This document shows positions 37,923 to 46,600 of a stretch of 64,000 nucleotides of DNA, in pieces. The stretch is taken from contig OW568870.1 of the NCBI GenBank assembly GCA_938743325.2, positions 682,001 to 746,000 of the forward strand, in the 5' to 3' direction. Each line of letters starts with the position of its first letter. Position 1 is the stretch's first letter. The DNA comes from Pycnococcus provasolii (taxonomy: Eukaryota > Chlorophyta > Pseudoscourfieldiophyceae > Pseudoscourfieldiales > Pycnococcaceae). The notes under the pieces are model-generated. The model did not search any database. It saw only the letters and a program-made list of their open reading frames with translations, and was not told where the DNA came from. Made by a program: the position numbers and the translations under genes.

Positions 37923-38654
37923 ATGGCTGATAGGGGTCGTCGGGCGCTGCCATGGAACAACCGCCTCTGCATAGAGCGCATGAACTATGACCGCGTTCAG
38001 AAGCATTACGACGCGCTCGGTGAGACCACGTCGACAAGTAAGCTGAAGAAGCCGTGGAACGTCAAGATGGACACAACGAGGCCAGAGTCGATGGACATGA
38101 AGCACCTTAAGTTTCGTGCCAAGAAGATGCAGCTTGAGGCGGAGCGGTTTGCGGAGATTGAGCTGGAGAACAATAACCTGCTGCGGAAAATGACACACAT
38201 CATCAACAACGACCCGCTCACGCGTCGTTCAGACGCCGGGAGCCTGGTGAGCACGCCGTTCCTCTTCCGAAGTGTTCTGCAGCTTAAACCTGGTTTGCGC
38301 ACCGATATCGGCCACTACCCACAGACGGCCAGTCGAAACCTCGCTCCACGCAAGAGCTTGAATGTCGTTGCTAGGCGCAAGGAGCTTAAGCGAATTGAGA
38401 CGGAGAACTCAAGGATGCTCGATCGCATTGTCGCGCAGAAGCCGTTCTACTCGAGGACAACCTGGGCCGATCAGTCGAAGAAGGACAAACAGTACCTGAA
38501 CAACGCGCGCAGTAAGGAGGTGCGCAATATCACGTACAACTTTTCAAGGCACACGCTTCCTACGACGGGTGCTTACAGTCAGTACATGAAGAGGAAAACC
38601 GGAAGCCGGGCAGCGAGCGCGCCGCCAACTCGCGCACCAGATCAGGAGACTTAA
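37923..38654 (+). CDS. CFAP97/hemingway-like ciliary protein
   Basis: 243 residues from ATG 37923 in a strong context (CGCCATGGC). Basic and helical, with RKELKRIETENSRMLDRIVAQKPFYSRTTW, the CFAP97-family pattern (basic helix, E-N-x-x-(L/M)-L/D-R-I, then K-x-x-Y). An N-terminal segment DRVQKHYDAL and a second helix (EAERFAEIELENNNLLRKM) repeat the pattern. The basic Ser/Arg/Pro tail is probably disordered. CFAP97 proteins are linked to axoneme formation in animals; that role is inferred. Confidence 0.65.
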   Translation: MADRGRRALPWNNRLCIERMNYDRVQKHYDALGETTSTSKLKKPWNVKMDTTRPESMDMKHLKFRAKKMQLEAERFAEIELENNNLLRKMTHIINNDPLTRRSDAGSLVSTPFLFRSVLQLKPGLRTDIGHYPQTASRNLAPRKSLNVVARRKELKRIETENSRMLDRIVAQKPFYSRTTWADQSKKDKQYLNNARSKEVRNITYNFSRHTLPTTGAYSQYMKRKTGSRAASAPPTRAPDQET

Positions 38655-38830
38655 GACACTGCCAGCGCCTTTCACCAGGGAAAAAGCTTCACTTGGACAG
38701 TGGTGTCTATTTTTTTGACGAACATGATGGAAGACGGGGTATCGCAGTAAAAGAACAAAAATAATCATCGTCCATTCACACACACCATCCAACCTCCAGT
38801 CCTCCACCTCTTCTTCGTGTCTCTCTTAGC

Positions 38831-39025
38831 TTAGCGGCGCGTTAACACCGGTAGTGATACTTCGGCCAGTATATACTCTCCGCTGTCACGAATCATCGCG
38901 TGCTTTGACCCGCGCGTATTCATCACATGCTCATCCTTTTGTGTGTTCCAAAACATGCCGTGAGTCGTGAGCACAAGAACGATCGTATCGATAGCGACAC
39001 CGTGGTGCGAGGCAGCGCGATGCAA
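38831..39025 (-). CDS. Possible short gene or terminal exon, weakly roadblock/LC7-like
   Basis: 64 codons open to a TAA at 38831; the longest frame begins with TTG, not ATG. The end, MNTRGSKHAMIRDSGEYILAEVSLPV, has the rhythm of the last strands of roadblock/LC7 dynein light chains (RIRxKKHEIMxxxDxEYxLxVxQ), a match made by eye. A minus-strand gene here would restore the strand alternation between two plus-strand neighbours, and its 5' side faces the telo-box-like segment. The 5' part is not found. Confidence 0.25.
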   Translation of the reverse strand: MHRAASHHGVAIDTIVLVLTTHGMFWNTQKDEHVMNTRGSKHAMIRDSGEYILAEVSLPVLTRR

Positions 39026-39030
39026 GAAAG

Positions 39031-39074
39031 CAAACCCCTACCCCTACCTACCATTACTCTAACCCCTAACCTAA
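39031..39074. promoter_or_regulatory. Telo-box-like AACCCCTA cluster
   Basis: AAACCCCTACCCCTACCTACC followed by TAACCCCTAACC within 44 bp, about 290 bp upstream of the dNK ATG. It is a degenerate C-strand version of the TTAGGG runs found in other intergenic regions here. Confidence 0.5.
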
Positions 39075-39360
39075 AAAGCAGCCGACCTTGTTTCTCCTTG
39101 TTTCTTCGCCCCCCCCCGGCCCCGCCTTGGGAGCGGAGGGGTCTGGCGGTTGAGATATTCTTCGTTCCCTTTTCTTGTCGCGCCGTCACCCGAGGTCCCC
39201 CGACAACGCGTTCAGCCTCCTCATTCTCAGCAAAACAAGCTCTCGTGGAGGGTGTAGTGTTGAGGTAGGTCGTGGTGACTGACGTGCACGACTTATCGTA
39301 GGACTTCGAGCTTCACTTTCTTGAGTCCAGTCTGGTCTCGGCGTCGATCATCACTGTTAC

Positions 39361-41031
39361 ATGCAAAGTGGCTTGGCGAAGCACGGCGCCCGTCGCTGTG
39401 CAATTCCATCAACAGCCGCCGCTGGCTCAGCCCCCCCACCGCCGCGTGCCGCGTGCGCGCACAGACATACCAGAAGATCAATGCGGCGTGCGCTCGCGCA
39501 GGCACTGCGATGGCCCGCGCGCATCGAATTCCCAGCGTCCGCGCGACGTAGCTTTGCGTGCTCAAGGGCGAAGCATGACGACGCGAAAGACGAGACGTCA
39601 ACTTCCAGTGCCAACTTGGCATCCGCTTGGGATGTGATGGAGAGCGCCATGACGAATGGTTCGCCTCATGCTGGTAAGAACGGTGACACTGCCGCAGTGG
39701 CTGCAGTGCAGGGCGCTCTCAACCGCGCTCTCGAGCAGGTGGCAGGAGGTGCGGCGCACAAGCCGCAGACTGCGAGCAAGGATGGCAAGCCGCTGAAGAA
39801 GCTCAAGCTGCAGGACGTCACGGGCGTAGGGCCGAAGAACGAGACGCTGCTGCGCTCGAGCGGCGTTGACAGCGTGCTAAAGCTTGCGCATATTTATCAC
39901 AGTGATGAAATCGGCGCGAGGCGCAAGGCGTTTGTCGAGTACCTCATGGATGAGGTGAACATCAGGTACCAGCACCACGCCCAGCAAATCGCGGGGTACG
40001 TCGAAGGCCTGCGAGTGGACGAAGACGAAGACGCGCTCCAGGCTGCCGCGTCCGCAGCGAAGTTCGAGCGAGACGAGCGCGTCACGTTCTGCGTCGAGGG
40101 CAACATCGCTGTGGGAAAGACAACCTTCCTGCAGAAAGTTGTGCAGGACCGAGCATGCGTGACACTCACTGAGCTCGTGGACATCGTGCCGGAACCTGTG
40201 GGCGAATGGAGTGCGGTGCAGGGCGTTGAGTTTGACCCTGAGAACATGGCGCTCACGCGACCCAAGGCTGAGACATTCAACCTGCTCGACGCTTTCTACG
40301 CCCAACCGGAACGCTTCGCCTACACCTTCCAGAACTACGTATTCGTCACACGCATGCTGCAAAACCAGCGGTCGGCTGAGAACTGGCAAAATCCCATACG
40401 CCTGCTCGAGCGCTCTGTGTTCAGCGATCGGATGGTGTTCGTCCGCGCCGTGCACGAGGCGAAGTGGATGTCCGAGCTTGAGCTTGCCGTCTACGAGAGC
40501 TGGTTCGCTCCCGTCGTGAGTGCCATGCCCGGACTCATTCCCGACGGCTTCATCTATCTGCGAGCCGAGCCGTCGACGTGCTTCGACCGCAAGAACGTCC
40601 GCAGCCGCATGGAGGAGGATGGCGTGGACTTGGAGTACCTCACGCAGCTTCACGAGAAGCACGAGCAGTGGCTCTACACTGGCGACGGCAACTCGCCGCA
40701 CATGATCCGCGGCGGTAAAGCTACGCAGCATGCTTTTGCCTCGAAGAGCCTTCTTGGCGGCCTCACAGGCGAGGATGAGGTGCCCGAGCTCATTCGGGGT
40801 AAGATGAGGTACCTCTCAGCGAAGAGCCATCCGCTGTGCGCGGGCGTTCCGACGCTGGTACTCGATTACGATCCTCAGCTGGATCTGGATCACGATGTTG
40901 AGGCGAAGAAGGAGTACGCCGCGCAAGTGAAGTGCTTTTACGAGCATGTTCGTAAGATGAAGCGCCGGGTTGTAGTGCCTGCCTCATCCGAGCAAGTGAA
41001 GGAGCTGGGGCGCAAGCGCACCGCCCTCTAG
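39361..41031 (+). CDS. Organelle-targeted deoxynucleoside kinase with N-terminal helix-hairpin-helix segment
   Basis: 556 residues from ATG 39361; a second in-frame ATG at 39481 begins MRRALAQALRWPARIEFPAS, a typical mitochondrial presequence. Residues about 150-175 (LQDVTGVGPKNETLLRSSGV) form a helix-hairpin-helix-like module. The kinase core follows: P-loop FCVEGNIAVGKTTF (about residue 244), EIVPEPV-type strand (VDIVPEPVGEW), YTFQNYVFVTRM, the ERSVFSDRMVFV motif (E-R-S), and the LID RKNVRSRMEEDGVDLEYL. It is very like plant dNK, which phosphorylates deoxynucleosides for organellar dNTP supply. Converges with the amidohydrolase gene across only 25 bp. Confidence 0.88.
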   Translation: MQSGLAKHGARRCAIPSTAAAGSAPPPPRAACAHRHTRRSMRRALAQALRWPARIEFPASARRSFACSRAKHDDAKDETSTSSANLASAWDVMESAMTNGSPHAGKNGDTAAVAAVQGALNRALEQVAGGAAHKPQTASKDGKPLKKLKLQDVTGVGPKNETLLRSSGVDSVLKLAHIYHSDEIGARRKAFVEYLMDEVNIRYQHHAQQIAGYVEGLRVDEDEDALQAAASAAKFERDERVTFCVEGNIAVGKTTFLQKVVQDRACVTLTELVDIVPEPVGEWSAVQGVEFDPENMALTRPKAETFNLLDAFYAQPERFAYTFQNYVFVTRMLQNQRSAENWQNPIRLLERSVFSDRMVFVRAVHEAKWMSELELAVYESWFAPVVSAMPGLIPDGFIYLRAEPSTCFDRKNVRSRMEEDGVDLEYLTQLHEKHEQWLYTGDGNSPHMIRGGKATQHAFASKSLLGGLTGEDEVPELIRGKMRYLSAKSHPLCAGVPTLVLDYDPQLDLDHDVEAKKEYAAQVKCFYEHVRKMKRRVVVPASSEQVKELGRKRTAL

Positions 41032-41056
41032 TTGATTTGACACGTTGTAATACGGG

Positions 41057-42126
41057 TTACACTTTGAAGAACAGCTTGTCAGCCGTCCCACCCATAATGG
41101 CGTTCACGTCACTCTCCGTGATGCCATTCACCTTGGCCAGTAACTCGCGGCTGATGTGCGAAGCGTAACCACCCTCCTGCTCTTGAACGAAGGGAAAATC
41201 TGAGCCTATCATCAGGCGTTCCGCACCAACAACTCGCAGCAGCTCGTTGAGCTGCTGTGCGAAGATGTCGTCGTAGGGATAGCCATTTTTGGACACACCT
41301 GTTCCATTTAAGGGTAGTGTTCAGTTAGTTTGTTAATGTTCCCGTTGGTATGGAATATGGATCATGACTGGTAGACAGGTGTAGACTTACGAAACGGCGC
41401 GGAAACTTTTACATACACTTGCGGAAATGCGTCACATATCTGCAAGAGCCGACGCCATGCTTCAGGTGACTCGAACTTGTTGGTGAATCCGAAGTGGTCA
41501 AAGATGACCTTAGTGTCTGGGAAACTTTCCATGAGTGCGACTGCGTCATCAGCGTGCGTTGGTGCGGGCTCACCGCCTAGTCTGTGAAGAATTCCTTGGA
41601 AAAACATGAAACCAACTGGAAGTGAGAGAGTTCCACATGCGTCAAACAGTGCGCGTCCCACTTCGTCGTTCATGGTGCCCAATCCCTCCTCATTGACTGG
41701 CCACAGATAAGGGTTGAAGCGCACGCCACTGAAACCTTCATCTGATACGAGGCGTTTTAGTTCGAGAACAGCTTCCTCAGGAGTGGCCGTTGGGTTGGCA
41801 AGGAGCATTCCACGAAGTCGTTGTGGATGGCTTCTGAGCGCCGCCGAGACATACCGATGGTCGTAGAGGTGGTTTATGGGCTGGACGATCATAGCCTTGT
41901 CGACTTTGCACAGGTCCATCGTCTTGAGCAGGTGGTCCGTGGACGCAGCGAGGCTTTCAGGTGGCTCACGGCCGGGTTCGTAAGGAAAGGAGGCGGTTTC
42001 TTCCTTCCCTGCCCATACGTGAAGGTGGGAGTCGACGACGGGCGACATGGCTCGTGTTGTTGTAGTTGTTCTCCGCGTGTGGCAGCAGCGGTATCGGGTC
42101 GCAGCTTGTACGAGGCGCAACGACAT
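41057..42126 (-). CDS. Amidohydrolase-2 family metal-dependent hydrolase, one intron
   Basis: Exons run 42126-41391 and 41298-41057 on the minus strand. The 92-bp intron begins GTAAGT, ends ACAG and splits an Arg codon, restoring KVSAPF-RVSKNGYPYDD. The product is 325 residues from ATG 42126, or 299 from ATG 42048 (MSPVVDSHLHVWAG); the extra N-terminus is basic and may target an organelle. TIM-barrel metal-binding motifs: DSHLHVW (HxH), VIFDHFGF (His) and MIGSDFPFV (Asp). GFSGVRFNPYLW is typical of the family (4-sulfomuconolactone/2-pyrone-dicarboxylate-type hydrolases and decarboxylases). Substrate unknown. Confidence 0.82.
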
Positions 42127-42188
42127 AAAAACACCTGACGTAATGGCCCCCCGTTGCCAACGTTCGGCCAAGGGGACCGGTCGGGTGG

Positions 42189-42208
42189 TTAGGGTTAGGG
42201 TTAGGGTT
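42189..42208. promoter_or_regulatory. TTAGGG telo-box-like run in a divergent promoter
   Basis: Three TTAGGG units plus TT lie in the 210-bp gap between the amidohydrolase ATG (42126, minus) and the glycosyltransferase ATG (42337, plus). The position closely parallels the run at 7313. Confidence 0.7.
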
Positions 42209-42336
42209 CGCCTCCCTCCCGTCGAACGACGCGGGCATCAGGGAGTGAAGCAATTCTACGTACGTGGTGGCCCCTCCCCTGCCAGGTACCGTTCTGCCGT
42301 TACAATGCTCTCGGCGCGCACTCCGCAACGAAGCTC

Positions 42337-43395
42337 ATGCGTCTGGGCGTCACATACAACGTGTACGACGGCGAGGAGCTCCTCGAGGCCAGTGCAAGGT
42401 CTGTGCGCGCACACGCAGCGCACATCGTCGTCGTCTATCAGCTCGTATCCAACTATGGCGAGCCAGCGCGACCTGGCCTCGAGCTGATGCTTCAGTCGCT
42501 GCTTGACCGAGGCATCGTGGACGAGCTGCTCCGCGTTGATCCAGTCGACATACCACCAGGCGAGGCGCGTGCTTCCGTGGTGTCCAAAGACGCGCCGCGT
42601 TCAGAGGTAGGAAACGATCCAACGTTTGCCACGCTGAACGAAGCGTTCTTCCTGGAGCTTAAGAAGCGTGAGGATGGGCGGCGGTGCTGCGCGGCGGCGG
42701 GATGCTCGCACTTCATGTCCATGGATACAGACGAGTTTTATCTACACGACCAGCTCGCCTCGCTAGCACGAATGATGGAAGAGCCAAACCCCACGACAGG
42801 TCGCCTGCCTCTCGCCAGCGTGGCGACGATGCGTCTGCTGTTCAAGGACCCGCGCTGGGAGCTTCTTCCTCAGGAGGACACATTCAAGGTGCCCGTTATC
42901 TGCGTTTGTGACGACGCCTACCCTCTCAAGCTGCTTCCCAACTGGCAGATGGTGGTGGACCCCACGCGACGGATTGACTGCGCTCGCGAGGATGTTCTCA
43001 TCGTCCCGCGCGATACGTGCGAGATGTGGCACATGAGTTTCGTTCGTCGCGATGTTTCGTGCAAGCTACGGAACACGTCCAACCGCGCGAACTACGGCGC
43101 CGTTGCTGACAGCGCAAGCGACCCGGCCTCTAAGTTCCTGCGAGATTTTGAGGCATGGCAACCTCACATGACGCCCATCCACCCGCACCCCGTCTGGAAC
43201 AACTTCTACAAGTCCGCGCGAGTGCTTTCCAACCACTTCGACGTTGATCTCGACACCTGCTGCGACTATTGCCTGCGGCCCAAGGCGCCGCTCAGGTGCG
43301 CGCGCTGCCAGGCGGTGAGGTACTGCGACGCAGGGTGCCAGCGATATGATTGGAAGACGCACAAGAAGAAGTGCGGCGAAGGCGGCGCGATGTAA
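42337..43395 (+). CDS. GT-A glycosyltransferase fused to a C-terminal MYND zinc finger
   Basis: 352 residues from ATG 42337. The N-terminus (LGVTYNVYDGEELLEASARSV, then HIVVVYQLVSNYGEP) is a GT2/GT92-like nucleotide-sugar fold, with the metal-binding motif MSMDTDEFY (DTD, about residue 130). Later come PVICVCDDAYPL and a His pair in TCEMWHMSFVRRDV. The last 40 residues are a full MYND finger: CDYCLRPKAPLRCARCQAVRYCDAGCQRYDWKTHKKKC. MYND fingers usually bind proline-containing peptides. No signal peptide or membrane anchor is seen, so a cytosolic or nuclear transferase is suggested. No intron or in-frame break separates the two parts. Confidence 0.75.
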   Translation: MRLGVTYNVYDGEELLEASARSVRAHAAHIVVVYQLVSNYGEPARPGLELMLQSLLDRGIVDELLRVDPVDIPPGEARASVVSKDAPRSEVGNDPTFATLNEAFFLELKKREDGRRCCAAAGCSHFMSMDTDEFYLHDQLASLARMMEEPNPTTGRLPLASVATMRLLFKDPRWELLPQEDTFKVPVICVCDDAYPLKLLPNWQMVVDPTRRIDCAREDVLIVPRDTCEMWHMSFVRRDVSCKLRNTSNRANYGAVADSASDPASKFLRDFEAWQPHMTPIHPHPVWNNFYKSARVLSNHFDVDLDTCCDYCLRPKAPLRCARCQAVRYCDAGCQRYDWKTHKKKCGEGGAM

Positions 43396-43648
43396 CGTGT
43401 ATATCATCACCCCTCGACCTGATACCGCCCTCCCAGCCAGCCCGCGCAGTCCGGTGAAGAGGATTCTTTACGTACCTTAAGTGCCCATCAATGCGCGGCT
43501 TAAGGAGCTCTTTATCGCGTGGTAGGAGTTTAAATTAGTTTTAAGACGTACCACATAGAAGAAGCAGAGCTCGAGCTCGAATATGCAATATGACTTGTAG
43601 ATGTGCATTTCCAAAGAATTGATTTCGCTTTACAGTCTTATCGTAGTC
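43396..43648. other. Tail-to-tail gap, glycosyltransferase / polycystin
   Basis: About 250 bp, AT-richer than the surroundings, with no clear element beyond presumed 3' UTRs. Confidence 0.4.
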
Positions 43649-46600
43649 TCAATCTCCACCCATAAGAATATCGTTGATCATCCTTTTCCGCGAGGCACTT
43701 CGCCCTGCTTGGCGAATCCTTCGCGCATCCTTCCTGTCGCGGCGCAGCGTATCGCCATTTCGCGAAGTCTCATCCCAATCGATGTGCTCGGAATTTCCCT
43801 TCACGAGCGGGGGCGCTTCTCCACCGCACAGCACCTTCAGCAAAACGCCGGACATGCGCCACGGCACCTCAGTCACAACTTGGACGGCACTTGTTCCAAG
43901 GCGCCACGTGCTCTCTACAATGTCTCCTCTGCGCATGGATAGTAACTTGGATGAAAGTCCTGCAGGCAAGCGGAAGATGCTGCTGCTGCGCCTCTGTTGT
44001 GGCCGACGAGCGCGCGTCCCCTCATTATCACGAACCATTTGCACTACTTGTGGCAAGGCCGCGCTCGAGCCCATCATGTCCGATATGACCGCCGCCATAC
44101 CCTTCGACGTGTCTCGCGCTCGACGCAGAACAGCATCCACCAGCGCGTCGCCACTTAGTCGATTGAATTCTGTTCCAGCACGCCAGCCGAGGTCGTGAAC
44201 GACGCGGCGAGACAAGCTCAAGCACGCGACTTGCGTGATATCTCTGAACTTTGCCTCTGAAAGATGCTCCGTTTTGCTTGCAAGGCGCGCACGCTCGTTC
44301 TCGGATGCAAACCGATAAAGCAAGTTCTGCATCTCCGTGACAGCTACCAAATCGGAGTTGTCATCGTAAAACTTGGAGGGCGATGGCTTGAGCGCATTAT
44401 CGGCTGGATCTTCCACGCCAACCTTGAATGCCAGGCCACCATCAATTGCATCATTATTTGCCTCATCATCATCCGGCTCGTTGTTATTCTGCACGAGTTC
44501 GAGGTTGATGGTGAAAGTACCCGGCTCGTGAGAATAGTAGTCGGCGTCCTTAATAGACAAAGTGCGGCGGTGCGCAGTCTCAGAAGTAAGCCGTATCACG
44601 AGATCATGGAGCCCATGTAGCACCTCGGCAAGTGCCGTTGGACCGATCATGCCAATCACAGGAACAATGAGTTCTTGCCTATCGGCTTGATTCATCCGAA
44701 GGTAGCGAGCTGTGTCGTTCTGCAGTCCCTTCGTTCGCACGTGACCACCAGATGTCAGTCGCGTCGCCATTGTTCTATCTTTAGTCTTTGAATCACCTCC
44801 TTCCGTCAAGCCGCCACGGCTTCCGACAAGTTGCTGTTTCACAATCGCGCCTAGCATGTGCTCAGCTAGCCACACTTGACGAACAAGCTCACGCACACGT
44901 CGCCATCGTTCCATCGCTGTAATGTTGCTGCTAGGCGATTTGGCGTTAGCAGACATGGCGACTGCCACAGTTTTCCTGGAGTCAATGAGTGCGCGCATGT
45001 ATTTTTGCATCTGAGGAGTTTCCTTTTCACCACCGAATGTTGGGTTTTTCACTCCTCCGCCACTCGATGCCTGTTGTGCAGTAGTATTAATTCCATTGCT
45101 GTTGTTGTTGTGCATCCAACCTAGCAACACTATGCCCTCCTCCTTGCTCGACATCGTAGTGCTGGTACCACCACCACCACTCTGCTGCTGTGTAGAATAT
45201 GCAAAGCCACGCAGACGTCGCCTGGGATCCATCCACTTGACATTGCTAGAAAACATAAACGCCGCAGTATTGTTTAGAGTTAGGCTGTATAAAATGGCGC
45301 TCACCATGTCACGCGCCCAGTCAAAGTGCCCGTACGTGCGCATCGCACGCCGCGCGAGCTTCTGGTCGGCGGTCTCACGTCGACTCTGTAGTCGATCTTT
45401 TGCTAGCCGGCGGTGGCGTTCCTCCACGAAGAAGTCGAGCAAAATGGCAACAACGAAGTGCATTAGCACAAACACGGTGATGAGCGGGTAGATGATGTGC
45501 ACCAGAGCAACCACGACTTGCTCGACTTGCTCGACAATCACATTCTGATCTGTGCCTGTGTTAGTTTGATATAAAAGACCAGACACGTCTCCAATCGTGT
45601 ATGCAGAGAGACTTTCCACGGCGCGTCGTGCACTTCGGAACATCCCTGTGCGGTAGCCAATCAGAAGATGCAGCGCATAGGCGTGAAGTGTCGTGCAGAG
45701 CACAGTTGTGCCGATCAGCGTCAGAAAGTCAGGGATGCCTCTCTGCAGCGTGCGCATGTAGGGGTACAGCGTAGGCAGTCCGACAATGTGTCGCACGATA
45801 TTTGCGGCAATACCCAGCAAGATGGGAACCTGAAGCACGAGGTACCACCCATTGAGCGTGCTCATGACATCCACCTTATCGAGCAATGCCAAGTAGGCGT
45901 CACGCTCCGACAAGTCCACAGGCAGATTGTGTCTCCATGCACCGCGCGGATACCCCTCTACCGGTGGCTGAGGATCGGCAAGCCGTTTTGGAAGAAGGAT
46001 GCGTGCCTCCGCAGAGCCGTCGCCATCGTACCAGCGGTAATTTCGCTCGTACGTGAAGCTGCGCACGTATGCGAAAAAGTACACGAAGTGCACGACGCTG
46101 GCGGCAAGCAAGCAAATCGGTATCGCGAGCTGCATCGCTTCGACCATTATCATAGATGCATCCACTATGAAATGTCGATGCGAGATGTGCTGCTGAAGCC
46201 GCCGCATGACGGAATCGTGCAGCAGATGCGCAAATCGGCGTGCGTCGCCAATGGAGCTCGCGCAAAGTACAAGAGCAAGCGCGCCAATGAGAATCTCAAA
46301 GACGAAGAGACCGACATTCTCAGGGGTGCCATCAAAGTAGTCAAACAGCGGAACTTTCCAAATTTCGGTGCTGGAATGTACTTCTCCGTGCGCATTGACG
46401 CGCATATTGACTCGCGCGTCAACCAGAATTTCTGAGGCTGCGCTGTACATGAGAACGCGAATGTCGATCAAGCGCGAGCGTCGATCCACAAAGCGAGAAA
46501 AATGTAGGTATGAAAGCAGACGGCTTGCGCTCTCTCTCGTGAGAGTACCATCAAGGTACACATCATAGAGTGCGCTTTCGATGTTGGTAGAAGACACCGT

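Larger units (their letters stand above)
38655..39360. other. Intergenic region with C/T-rich telo-box-like segment
   Basis: About 700 bp. CCCCTA / AACCCCTAACC motifs lie at 39031-39074 and a C run at about 39109-39117. It also contains a possible short minus-strand gene or exon (38831-39025). The remainder shows no clear signal. Confidence 0.4.

Noticed and set aside
39877-40731. 284-codon minus ORF opposite dNK
   Set aside because: Antisense shadow of a conserved kinase frame.
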